DNA from: an uncultured Collinsella sp.
GTDB lineage: Bacteria; Actinomycetota; Coriobacteriia; Coriobacteriales; Coriobacteriaceae
Length of the DNA stretch: 18,541 nt
Direction of reading: 5' to 3'
NCBI GenBank assembly: GCA_900547285.1
Contig: URGF01000029.1
Location: 1 to 18,541 of the forward strand
How positions within the stretch are numbered: position 1 is the first letter of the stretch; each line of letters starts with the position of its first letter. Shown here one piece after another: positions 6,868 through 13,372 of the stretch. The notes under the pieces were generated by a model. That model saw only the letters and a list, made by a program, of their open reading frames with translations. It searched no databases and was not told the DNA's origin. Made by a program: the position numbers and the translations under genes.

Positions 6868-8172
6868 TTAGGCGCGCTCGGAACGCGCAAGCTCGGCAGC
6901 GACGAGCTTGACGGCCAGCACCAGCACATCGAGCGCGGCCTCCAGGTCCTCGACCGTGGGATAGCTCGGCGCGATGCGGATGTTGGTGTCGCGCGGATCC
7001 TTGCCATAAGGCCAGGTGGCACCAGCCGGCGTGAGCTTGACGCCCAGGTCGGCACAAAGCGCGGCGACCTTCTGGGCCGAGCCCTCGGGGCCATCGAAAC
7101 TCACAAAGTAGCCGCCATGGGGATGAGTCCAAGTGGCGCAACCCGTGTTGCCCAAGCCCTCGGTGAGTTTACGCTCAACGGCCTCAAAGCGCGGGCGCAG
7201 GAACTCGGCATGCTTTTTCATGTGCTCCTTGACCGCCTCGATGGTGGGAAGGAAACGCACGTGACGCAGCTGGTTGAGCTTGTCGGCGCTAATAAGACCG
7301 GCCTTCAGGCGCTTGGAGAACTCGGCGATGACCGCGGGGCTCGCACCGATAAAGCCGATGCCGGCACCCGGGAAGGTGATCTTGGACGTCGAGGCAAAGG
7401 CCACCACGCGGTCCTCGGTGCCCGCCGCGCGGGCAAGATCGAAGATGTTGGCGAGCTCGTCGGTCTCGTCGTACAGGTCGTGCACGCAGTAGGCGTTGTC
7501 CCAGAAGATGCGGAAATCGGGCGCGGCCGTGGGCATCTCGACCAGGCGACGCACAGTGTCCTCGCTAAAGGTGATGCCCGTGGGGTTGGAATACTTGGGC
7601 ACGCACCAGATGCCCTTGATGGAGTCGTCGGTGGCAACCAGGCGCTCAACCTCGTCCATGTCGGGGCCGTTGTCGGTCATCGCGACGGGGACGTTCTCGA
7701 TGCCCAAGTCGGCGGTGATGCCAAAGTGGCGATCGTAGCCGGGAACGGGGCACAGGAACTTGACCTTCTTGCCGTCGTGCGCTGCCTCGTAAGCCTCCCA
7801 AGGGTCGCTGCCGCACGAGCCGCAACGCCAGAACATACCGGCGATATCGTGCTCGATCAGCAGGCTCGATGAGCCCAGTACGAGCGTCTGCTCGGCAGGA
7901 CAACCCAGGAACTCCCCCGCCAGCTTGCGTGCCGAGGGAATGCCCTCGAAGCAACCGTAGTTGGAGCAGTCGACATTGCCGTCGTGCAGATCGGCATCGG
8001 CATTGAGGATATCGAGCATGGGGCGAGAAATGTTCACCTGGGAGGGCGACGGCTTGCCGCGCGCCATGTCGAGCGCCAGGCCCTTGGCCTTGACCTCGGC
8101 AACCTCGGCTTTAAGCGCCTCGATGGCGGCATCGAGTTCGGTGGTTTCCATCTTCTGGTAGATCGTCTGCAT
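6868..8172 (-). CDS. Aspartate aminotransferase, subgroup Ic-like (PF12897 type)
   Basis: This PLP enzyme is expected to move the amino group between aspartate and 2-oxoglutarate in the cytoplasm. The 434-residue length and opening sequence resemble the Corynebacterium-type aspartate aminotransferases placed in PF12897, recalled rather than searched. Visible PLP features are YSNPTG (194-199), the cofactor-contacting DNAYCVHDLY (225-234) with Asp225 and Tyr228, and the Schiff-base Lys264 in STSKITFPGAG. The start at 8172 has AAAGGT eight bases upstream; an internal ATG seven codons later (METTEL) is less well placed. It is first of a two-gene unit with the STAS protein, and is divergent from the small gene at 8323. 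Confidence 0.88.
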   Translation of the reverse strand: MQTIYQKMETTELDAAIEALKAEVAEVKAKGLALDMARGKPSPSQVNISRPMLDILNADADLHDGNVDCSNYGCFEGIPSARKLAGEFLGCPAEQTLVLGSSSLLIEHDIAGMFWRCGSCGSDPWEAYEAAHDGKKVKFLCPVPGYDRHFGITADLGIENVPVAMTDNGPDMDEVERLVATDDSIKGIWCVPKYSNPTGITFSEDTVRRLVEMPTAAPDFRIFWDNAYCVHDLYDETDELANIFDLARAAGTEDRVVAFASTSKITFPGAGIGFIGASPAVIAEFSKRLKAGLISADKLNQLRHVRFLPTIEAVKEHMKKHAEFLRPRFEAVERKLTEGLGNTGCATWTHPHGGYFVSFDGPEGSAQKVAALCADLGVKLTPAGATWPYGKDPRDTNIRIAPSYPTVEDLEAALDVLVLAVKLVAAELARSERA

Positions 8173-8214
8173 GGGGTGCGACCTTTCGCGAAGCGGTACG
8201 TTGCAGTTCGTCTA

Positions 8215-8220
8215 AGTATA
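8215..8220 (-). promoter_or_regulatory. Candidate -10 box for the aminotransferase-STAS unit
   Basis: On the minus strand TATACT stands 42 bases before the aminotransferase start. The -35 region at the right spacing (ATAACG) is a poor match. The position and the five-of-six match make it the best promoter candidate in the gap at 8173-8322. No clear promoter for the divergent small gene was found in the same gap. Confidence 0.45.
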
Positions 8221-8322
8221 GACCGCCATCGTCGCAACGTTATGAAGCCGTGATAGATTAAGTTCATCGCAATCAATTACGAATCGCCGCGCATGCCGGC
8301 GTGGGGCGCCCAAGGAGGCACT

Positions 8323-8577
8323 ATGGAGTACGGATCGTTTCAGGCCGAGGAATTCGGCGACTTGCAGCGCCTGGTCGACGGACTGTTTTACGACCGCCAC
8401 GCCATCGACCGCCTGGATCTGATCGTACAGGCCGAAATCTTGGACCTGGCGCCCGACCTCATGGAGATCGTGAATCTTTTGCCGCCCGGCTACTACGACC
8501 GCCAGTCACTTTGCGACCAGCTCAACTCCGCCTTGGCCGCCCACGGCTGGGGCGCCGTCTACGGAACGGTGGAATAA
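8323..8577 (+). CDS. Small acidic protein of unknown function (84 residues)
   Basis: I do not recognise a family. The protein is soluble and acidic, with two probable helical stretches (about 7-22 and 24-46) rich in Asp, Leu and Ile. A short PPGYYDR segment follows, then a helix and an aromatic, Gly-rich end (HGWGAVYGT). The start at 8323 is chosen because AAGGAGG lies four bases before it; an ATG at 8293 in the same frame has no ribosome binding site. Codon use matches the neighbours, and the overlapping frame at 8301 is a shadow. It stands alone between the divergent aminotransferase gene and the convergent nhaA, with a repeat and a terminator directly after its stop. Its good ribosome binding site and own terminator argue that it is expressed. 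Confidence 0.75.
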   Translation: MEYGSFQAEEFGDLQRLVDGLFYDRHAIDRLDLIVQAEILDLAPDLMEIVNLLPPGYYDRQSLCDQLNSALAAHGWGAVYGTVE

Positions 8578-8579
8578 GC

Positions 8580-8608
8580 CTAGTCATTTAAGAACGTCCC
8601 CAATGACT
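8580..8608. repeat. GGGGAC-core extragenic hairpin repeat, copy 2
   Basis: This copy matches the element at 1120-1148 at 28 of 29 positions; position 8589 is T where copy 1 has A. The arms are AGTCATT (8582-8588) and AATGACT (8602-8608). It begins two bases after the stop codon of the small gene and ends where the terminator stem begins. Confidence 0.8.
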
Positions 8609-8646
8609 AAAACGCTGCCTGTGATGGTATTCACAGGCAGCGTTTT
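8609..8646. terminator. Bidirectional intrinsic terminator between the small gene and nhaA
   Basis: A perfect 16-bp stem, AAAACGCTGCCTGTGA at 8609-8624 with its complement at 8631-8646, encloses a six-base loop. A/T tracts at the stem base supply TTTT on both strands, so it serves both convergent genes. Confidence 0.88.
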
Positions 8647-8663
8647 CAAACTTGTATGTGCCC

Positions 8664-10022
8664 CTACTCGTCTTTGGGCGAGGGATGCTTGCAGACCACG
8701 CTCATGTAGATCATGCCGAGCACGGCTGCGGTGACCGAACCGGCGAGAATAGCGGCCTTGGCAGCCAGAACCTCAAACTGGGCCGTCGGGAAGGCAAGGC
8801 CGCTGATGAGAATCGACATGGTAAAGCCGATACCGCCCAGAATGCCCACGCCGGCAATCATGTGCCAGTTGACATTGTGCGGCAGCTCGCAGGCCTTAAG
8901 CTTAACCAGGGCAAACGTCATACCAAAGATGCCGATCGGCTTGCCCAGCAGCATGCCAAAGTACACGCCGAGCGTCACCGGATCGGTGAGCAGCGTGCTC
9001 ATGTCCACGCCCACTAAGCGAACCTGAGCGTTTACGAACGCAAAGATCGGCAGGATCACGAAGTTGACCGGCGTGGAGATCAGACGCTCCATGCGGATGA
9101 GCGGCGGGGTCACGCGGTGCATGACGCGCTCGACCTTGGTGGTCGAGACGGTAAAGTCATGCTGGCCCAGGATGTGCGCCTCGTCGTCGTAGCGGTCATC
9201 GAGCAGCGGCAGGCACTCGCCCAACCAATCGGTGAGGCTATCGAGCTTGACACCGCACTTGGCCGGGATGGTAAAGGCCAAGATGACGCCAGCAAGCGTA
9301 GCGTGCACGCCGCTCTTGAACATGCAGAACCACAACAGCAGACCCAGTACCGAATACGGGGCAAGGCGGTAGTGCTGCGTCTTGTTGAGCCACACGAGCG
9401 CGCAGGTCACAAGCGCGGCGGCGCCCAACCAAAACGGATTGGGGCTCTGACCGTAGAAGATGGCAATGGCGGCGATGGAGATGAGGTCGTCGGCGATGGC
9501 GAGCGTCGAGAAGAACACGCGCACGCCGTTGGGCACGCGATTGCCCAAAAGCGACAGCACGCCCAGCGCAAAGGCAATATCGGTTGCCATGGGGATGGCC
9601 CAACCGTTGCGGGCGCCGGCATGGTTAAAGATCAGGTAGATGCAGGCGGGAACGACAACGCCGCCCACGGCCGCCAGCATGGGAAGCATGGCCTGACGCG
9701 GATTCTTGAGCTCACCGACCGTCATCTCGTACTTAAGCTCGATGCCCACCAACAAAAAGAAAATCGCCATGAGGAAGTCGTTGACGAAAAGCTCAACGGT
9801 GAGACCGGCCGTAAGGTTGCCCAGACCCACATACAGCGGGGTCTCCAAAAAGTGATGGATGGCCTCGTAGGCATCGGTATTGGCGCAAATGACGGCGGCG
9901 ATGGCGGCGAAGACCATGACGGCGGCGGAAATCGTACCGTTCTCGGCGATGCGCTCCCAGATGTCGTGACGTTCAAAGCGCTTGCGCTCACGAACGTTGA
10001 ACAGCTGCTCAGTTGCTGCCAT
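8664..10022 (-). CDS. nhaA: NhaA-family Na+/H+ antiporter
   Basis: NhaA exports sodium (and lithium) in exchange for protons across the cytoplasmic membrane. The 452-residue protein is hydrophobic throughout after an N-terminal charged stretch of about 30 residues. It has the family signatures LVGIELKYEMTVGEL (91-105), ATDIAFALGVLSLLG (146-160) and LAIADDL (174-180), whose Asp178-Asp179 pair is the expected ion-binding site. It is longer than E. coli NhaA (388 residues): there is a hydrophilic insert of about 40 residues in the middle (around SLTDWLGECLPLLDDRYDDE) before the later helices. The start has AAAGGAG six bases upstream. The gene is alone on its message, with a structured leader that may control it. 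Confidence 0.95.
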   Translation of the reverse strand: MAATEQLFNVRERKRFERHDIWERIAENGTISAAVMVFAAIAAVICANTDAYEAIHHFLETPLYVGLGNLTAGLTVELFVNDFLMAIFFLLVGIELKYEMTVGELKNPRQAMLPMLAAVGGVVVPACIYLIFNHAGARNGWAIPMATDIAFALGVLSLLGNRVPNGVRVFFSTLAIADDLISIAAIAIFYGQSPNPFWLGAAALVTCALVWLNKTQHYRLAPYSVLGLLLWFCMFKSGVHATLAGVILAFTIPAKCGVKLDSLTDWLGECLPLLDDRYDDEAHILGQHDFTVSTTKVERVMHRVTPPLIRMERLISTPVNFVILPIFAFVNAQVRLVGVDMSTLLTDPVTLGVYFGMLLGKPIGIFGMTFALVKLKACELPHNVNWHMIAGVGILGGIGFTMSILISGLAFPTAQFEVLAAKAAILAGSVTAAVLGMIYMSVVCKHPSPKDE

Positions 10023-10028
10023 GGGCGG

Positions 10029-10052
10029 CTCCTTTCACGGGAAAGCTCCCGT
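10029..10052 (-). promoter_or_regulatory. nhaA ribosome binding site flanked by a small hairpin
   Basis: AAAGGAG (10029-10035 on the minus strand) is directly preceded by a perfect 6-bp hairpin, ACGGGA and TCCCGT (10037-10052), with a four-base loop. The hairpin ends one base from the ribosome binding site and could affect ribosome access. Confidence 0.55.
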
Positions 10053-10055
10053 CTT

Positions 10056-10091
10056 AAAAAAGCACGGCCCGCCCAAGTGGCGGTGCCGCGC
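10056..10091 (-). terminator. Terminator-like hairpin within the nhaA leader (candidate attenuator)
   Basis: On the minus strand GCGCGGC pairs with GCCGTGC (one G-U pair), then after one mismatch CCGCC pairs with GGCGG around the loop ACTTG. TTTTTT follows at once (10056-10061). It lies 34 bases before the nhaA start and well after the ppaC terminator at 10231-10270, so it is not needed to end ppaC. This suggests premature termination inside the nhaA leader. Confidence 0.65.
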
Positions 10092-10166
10092 TCTAACGTA
10101 TTACGCTTGCATCTAGCCTACCCTGCACGACAAGCACGCAGGCGTGGCCGAAAAGCGGAACCACAG

Positions 10167-10187
10167 GTTGAACATTATTTGCTCAAC
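10167..10187. promoter_or_regulatory. Near-perfect 21-base palindrome upstream of nhaA
   Basis: Arms GTTGAACA (10167-10174) and TGCTCAAC (10180-10187) pair with a single mismatch around five A/T bases (TTATT). It lies about 145 bases before the nhaA start. It could be an operator or the first hairpin of a longer leader RNA; no clear -10/-35 pair was found beside it. Confidence 0.4.
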
Positions 10188-10230
10188 GGCACGGGCACGC
10201 CTGTCCAAGAGACGACGCGGCGCCGTGCAC

Positions 10231-10270
10231 AAAAAACGACCGGAGCGCGGGACGTCCGCGATCCGGTCGT
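10231..10270 (-). terminator. Intrinsic terminator of the pyrophosphatase gene
   Basis: The outer stem ACGACCGGA (10236-10244) with TCCGGTCGT (10262-10270) is perfect, and CGCGG/CCGCG forms an inner stem. On the minus strand TTTTTT follows. It lies 20 bases after the ppaC stop codon. Confidence 0.9.
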
Positions 10271-10289
10271 GGCGTTTGGTCAACTAAAC

Positions 10290-11213
10290 CTAGCAGGCGG
10301 CCATGATGGGGGCAGCGACCTGCTTCTTACGGGAGAGGACACCCGGCATCCAGACGCCGTCGTGCTCGTCGGCAATGCCCAGGCCCTTCTGAGCGGCCTC
10401 GGTCTCGCCCTCGAGCAGGACCTGCGAGCCCTCCTCCATGATGTCGGTGATGCACAGGACAATGCCATCGGCACCCTTCTCGGCGGCGTAGGCACGCATG
10501 GCCTCGCGAATCTCGTCGATCATGCCGAGAGCACGACTCTTGTCGACGGTCTCGTACTGGCCGATGAGCAGCTTCTTGCCGGCGGGCTCGAACATCTTGA
10601 TGTCGTTGCCGACCATCTCGGCTGCGGTGAAGGAGCCGGACGGACGGGTGAGGAAGACCTCCATGCCAAACTTGACCGGGTCGACACCCACCTGCTCGCC
10701 GAGCTTGGCGGCGACAGCGCGGTCGACATCGGTGGTGGTGGGACTCTTGAGCATGAGCGTATCGGTCATCATGGCCGAGAGCAGCAGCTTGGCCTGGACG
10801 TCGGAAAGCTCAACGCCGAGCACGCCGGCGAGCTTGGTGACGATGGTGCAGCTGGAACCCCAAGGCAGGCAGATGTAGTGCAGCGGGCCGGCGGTCTCGA
10901 AATCGCCGATGCGGTGATGATCGACGACGCCAAAGACCGTGGCGTCCTTAAGGCCGGCGACAGACTGGGCGGACTCGTTGTGGTCGGTGAGGACGACGAG
11001 CTGGCCGGCCTCGACGGACTCGATCACGCGGGGCTCGGCAATGCCGGCGTCGGCAAGCAGCTTGGCGGACTCGGCCGGAAGCTGACCAAGGGCGCAGGCC
11101 TCGTAGGTGTTGCCGGTATACTCAACCTGGTTGAGCAGCTGGGACAGGACGACGGCGCTCATGATGGCGTCGTTATCGGGGTTCTGGTGACCAAAGACAA
11201 GAACGTTTGCCAT
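10290..11213 (-). CDS. ppaC: Manganese-dependent inorganic pyrophosphatase (family II, DHH)
   Basis: This cytoplasmic enzyme splits pyrophosphate to phosphate and so pulls biosynthetic reactions forward. The 307-residue length fits family II. Metal ligands are visible: His9, Asp13 and Asp15 in GHQNPDNDAI, Asp77 in LTDHNES, and the DHH motif Asp98-His99-His100. The MMTDTL segment supplies the next conserved Asp, and the C-terminal SRKKQ motif binds substrate. The start has GGAGG six bases upstream. It is probably its own unit: a repeat-containing gap of 166 bases separates it from the ROK kinase upstream on the same strand, and a strong terminator follows. No family I pyrophosphatase is seen here. 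Confidence 0.95.
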   Translation of the reverse strand: MANVLVFGHQNPDNDAIMSAVVLSQLLNQVEYTGNTYEACALGQLPAESAKLLADAGIAEPRVIESVEAGQLVVLTDHNESAQSVAGLKDATVFGVVDHHRIGDFETAGPLHYICLPWGSSCTIVTKLAGVLGVELSDVQAKLLLSAMMTDTLMLKSPTTTDVDRAVAAKLGEQVGVDPVKFGMEVFLTRPSGSFTAAEMVGNDIKMFEPAGKKLLIGQYETVDKSRALGMIDEIREAMRAYAAEKGADGIVLCITDIMEEGSQVLLEGETEAAQKGLGIADEHDGVWMPGVLSRKKQVAAPIMAAC

Positions 11214-11335
11214 GGATATCCTCCACTTGATATGTGTACTTGGACGTAGCTATGGTAGCACGCCGATGCCGAGCCTTCGCAGACGGAAGGAGCACGGCAT
11301 ATTTTGGGGCAGGCATGGAGGCCAAGGCTGTCCCT

Positions 11336-11378
11336 TTTGCACCATGTTGGTGCAAAGTAACCTGGCCCCCTTGCACCA
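11336..11378. repeat. GGGAC-type extragenic hairpin repeat with TTGCACCA arms
   Basis: TTGCACCA occurs at 11337-11344 and 11371-11378, and its complement TGGTGCAA at 11348-11355. The right half pairs TGGTGCAA with TTGCACCA around a 15-base core that reads GGGGGCCAGGTTACT on the minus strand. The left half pairs TTTGCACCA with TGGTGCAAA around three bases. AGGGACAG follows on the minus strand at 11328-11335. The element ends two bases from the ROK kinase stop codon. The rest of the gap at 11217-11335 shows no gene. Confidence 0.6.
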
Positions 11379-11379
11379 G

Positions 11380-12333
11380 CTATTTGCCGGCGGCGCGCAG
11401 GGCTACGTAGGCGGCACCGATGATGCCGGCGTCGTTGCCGAGCGAAGCGACCTTAATGGGCGTCTCGCGCGAGGCGGAAAGCGCGTACTGCTTAAAGTGC
11501 TCGCGAACCTTGTCGAGGTAGACATCGGCCGAAGCGGAAGCACCGCCGCCGATCAGGAACATCTCGGGATCGACCACGTTGGCAATAAGCGCCAGGGCGC
11601 GGCCGAGATAGTCGGCCATGGTATCGGCAGCTGCCAGCGCGAGCTTGTCACCCTCGCGGCAGGCCTGGAACACGTCCTTGGAATCAGAAGGCCCGGTGAG
11701 CTCGATGGGCTCGACGCCTGCCTTCTTGCACTCGGCAAGGTAGTTGCTCACCACGCCGGTGGCGCTGGAATACTGCTCCAGGTGGCCATGGCCGCCGCAG
11801 CCGCAGGTGCGCTCCTCTTCGGGGTTCAGGCACATGTGGCCAATCTCGCCGCCGGCGCCCACAACGCCCGACACCACGTCGCCGTTGACGATAACGCCGC
11901 CGCCCACGCCGGTACCGATGGTGACCATCACCACGTTCTGCACGCCCTTGGCAGAACCGAGCCAGGCCTCGCCCATGGCAGCGGCGTTGGCATCGTTCTC
12001 GTACTTAACGACCGCGTCGGGGCAGTGCTCCTGGATGGCGATCCTAAGCTCGGGCAGGTTGATGGCAATGTTGGCCTTGACCTTGGCATCGCCCGAAGCC
12101 GGAATGGGGCACGGAACGGCCAGGCCAATGCCCGCCACAAAGGCACGCGGGATCTGCGCCTTGGCGACCACCTGGTCGATAGCCTCGGTCACCGCGGCAA
12201 AGCCCGCAGCATCAACGATGGGAGGCGTGGGCACGCTGGCCTTGGCAAGCAGGTTGCCGTCCTCGTCGAACAGGCCCTCCTTAACCGAAGTGCCGCCGAC
12301 GTCGATGCCGATATAGTACTGCTTAGGTTCCAT
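11380..12333 (-). CDS. glcK: ROK-family sugar kinase, probable glucokinase
   Basis: ROK kinases phosphorylate free sugars in the cytoplasm. This 317-residue protein has the phosphate loop DVGGTSVK (11-18), the catalytic Asp114 in ENDAN, IGTGVGGGVIVNG (139-151) and EIGHM (163-167). The zinc region reads CGCGGHGHLE (177-186). The family norm is CxCGxxGCxE, so the third Cys is replaced by His184, which could still bind zinc. The start at 12333 (MEPKQYYIGIDVGG) has AAAGGTG eight bases upstream; an in-frame start at 12399 would run into the repeat upstream and has no ribosome binding site. It lies downstream of the beta-glucoside PTS genes, and could phosphorylate the glucose they release. Glucose is inferred, not shown; other hexoses or N-acetyl sugars remain possible. 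Confidence 0.85.
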   Translation of the reverse strand: MEPKQYYIGIDVGGTSVKEGLFDEDGNLLAKASVPTPPIVDAAGFAAVTEAIDQVVAKAQIPRAFVAGIGLAVPCPIPASGDAKVKANIAINLPELRIAIQEHCPDAVVKYENDANAAAMGEAWLGSAKGVQNVVMVTIGTGVGGGVIVNGDVVSGVVGAGGEIGHMCLNPEEERTCGCGGHGHLEQYSSATGVVSNYLAECKKAGVEPIELTGPSDSKDVFQACREGDKLALAAADTMADYLGRALALIANVVDPEMFLIGGGASASADVYLDKVREHFKQYALSASRETPIKVASLGNDAGIIGAAYVALRAAGK

Positions 12334-12387
12334 GGGAGCCCACCTTTCTCGTTTAAACATTGCCTGTATGGTACCGCTCCCAAGACA

Positions 12388-12428
12388 AAAACCTGCCAAA
12401 AAGGGACAGGTTTGTTTTGGCAGGTTTT
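12388..12428. repeat. GGGAC-core extragenic hairpin repeat with TGCCAAAA arms
   Basis: Perfect 14-base inverted arms, AAAACCTGCCAAAA at 12388-12401 and its complement at 12415-12428, enclose the 13-base core AGGGACAGGTTTG. The core plus right arm is closely similar to the repeat arm at 16351-16377. T tracts follow the stem on both strands (TTTTTG on the minus strand), so it may also stop transcription before the ROK kinase gene. Confidence 0.75.
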
Positions 12429-12486
12429 ATCTGGGAAAACGCAAACGACCGCTCAAAAGGTCGCGCAGGGCCTTCGCCAAATATAA

Positions 12487-12517
12487 GGGCGCCGGGAGGC
12501 GGAGACTCCCGGCGCCC
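12487..12517 (-). terminator. Intrinsic terminator after the PTS genes
   Basis: A perfect 12-bp GC-rich stem, GGGCGCCGGGAG (12487-12498) and CTCCCGGCGCCC (12506-12517), encloses seven bases. On the minus strand TTATATTT follows. It lies 55 bases after the stop codon of the IIA gene and separates the PTS genes from the ROK kinase. Confidence 0.8.
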
Positions 12518-12540
12518 GTCAAAGGGACTGTGTTGTCTGT

Positions 12541-12554
12541 TGGACCGCGGTCCA
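12541..12554. other. Perfect 14-bp palindrome after the PTS IIA gene
   Basis: TGGACCGCGGTCCA is fully self-complementary and lies 18 bases beyond the IIA stop codon, between that stop and the terminator. It may be a protein-binding site or part of a 3' RNA structure. No role is assigned. Confidence 0.4.
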
Positions 12555-12572
12555 TCGCGGCGATAACGCCGA

Positions 12573-12905
12573 CTAGGCCTTAAGCGCCTGCAGCAGCTTG
12601 TGGACCTCGATGAGCTCCGTCGCCATGACGCGCATGGTCTCGGTGCCGGCCATCTGGTCCTCGGCATGCAGCAGAATCAGCGGGGCCTCGCCGTTACGCT
12701 CGCCGTTGGCCTCCTTTTTAAGGAGCCCCATATGGACATCGTGGCCACCGTTGTAAGCCTCGTCGCCCTGCTTAATAAGCTCCTCGGCGGCGTCAAAATC
12801 GCCCTCCTTGGCCTTTTGCACGGCATTGATGTACATGCTCTTGGCGGTTCCGACGAAACTGATGATCTCGAAGCAGGTCATCTGCAGCTCGTTCATATCC
12901 TCCAT
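12573..12905 (-). CDS. PTS lactose/cellobiose-family IIA component
   Basis: IIA passes the phosphate from HPr to IIB in sugar uptake. The protein is all-helical and about 110 residues, the family's normal size. The phosphorylated His is in LLHAEDQM (His80 counted from the ATG at 12905). The start is uncertain: ATG at 12905 (MEDMNELQ) has a weak AGGTG six bases upstream. A GTG at 12914, three codons earlier, touches the stop codon of the IIB gene and has no ribosome binding site. Either way the gene follows IIB directly, and translation is probably coupled. A lactose/cellobiose-type IIA beside a GH1 enzyme points to cellobiose or another beta-glucoside as the substrate. Confidence 0.9.
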   Translation of the reverse strand: MEDMNELQMTCFEIISFVGTAKSMYINAVQKAKEGDFDAAEELIKQGDEAYNGGHDVHMGLLKKEANGERNGEAPLILLHAEDQMAGTETMRVMATELIEVHKLLQALKA

Positions 12906-12914
12906 GCGCTGCAC

Positions 12915-13217
12915 CTAGCCCATCACGCTGACGCAGTGGTCGATGATGCCAGCAGCGTTCATGCGGCCGTAGTCGACCATGTTGATGACCTCAACCGGGA
13001 AGCGGCCAGCGGCCTCCTTCTCAAAATCGCCCTTGGTGTAGCCAATCTGCGGGCCGAGCAGCAAGATATCGCACTCGTCCAGGTGATCGTGAGCCTCGTT
13101 CATAGGACGGGCCTCGACCTCGATGTCCAGACCACGGCTTGCGACCTCGGACTGCATCTTCTGGACCAGCAGGCTCGTGGACATACCGGCATTGCAGCAG
13201 AGCATGATCTTCTTCAT
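12915..13217 (-). CDS. PTS lactose/cellobiose-family IIB component
   Basis: IIB takes phosphate from IIA on a cysteine and gives it to the sugar bound by IIC. The 100-residue protein has the family's opening MKKIMLCCNAGMSTSLLV. Cys8, just before NAGMSTS, is the expected phosphorylated residue; Cys7 beside it is unusual. LLLGPQIGY is another family segment. The start has a strong AAGGAGG five bases upstream. It lies 155 bases after the IIC gene, a larger gap than between the other PTS genes, and that gap holds hairpins. No promoter was recognised in the gap. Confidence 0.93.
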   Translation of the reverse strand: MKKIMLCCNAGMSTSLLVQKMQSEVASRGLDIEVEARPMNEAHDHLDECDILLLGPQIGYTKGDFEKEAAGRFPVEVINMVDYGRMNAAGIIDHCVSVMG

Positions 13218-13236
13218 GGTTTCCTCCTTATAACTG

Positions 13237-13251
13237 CGCGGCGCGCAGACG
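13237..13251 (-). other. GC-rich hairpin just upstream of the PTS IIB gene
   Basis: CTGCGC and GCGCAG form a perfect stem around three bases and end 20 bases before the IIB start, about 8 bases from its ribosome binding site. It may influence translation of IIB or protect the message end. Confidence 0.4.
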
Positions 13252-13314
13252 ACAACTGGTTTTATTCCTTGCGGCTACTGTACCCACCCCCTGCGTCTTC
13301 ACACAAGAGGAGAG

Positions 13315-13349
13315 CCGCGGGCATCGGCACCGCGTACCGGTGCCCGCAA
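13315..13349 (-). other. Hairpin between PTS IIC and IIB genes, probable message-processing element
   Basis: Two alternative stems share this stretch: GCGGGCA (13317-13323) with TGCCCGC (13341-13347), and GGCACCG (13326-13332) with CGGTGCC (13338-13344). No T tract follows, so it is not a normal terminator. It begins about 25 bases after the IIC stop codon. It could protect the upstream message or reduce read-through into IIB-IIA. Confidence 0.5.
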
Positions 13350-13372
13350 CGGTGGAAGGGAAAACGAACCGT

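Noticed and set aside
9117..11249. Long open frame on the + strand opposite nhaA and ppaC
   Set aside because: It covers parts of two well-supported genes plus their terminators, and its composition is that of a shadow frame.
12523..12541. AGGGACTG sequence after the PTS IIA gene
   Set aside because: It shares the core start with the repeats but has no paired arms; kept apart from the repeat family.
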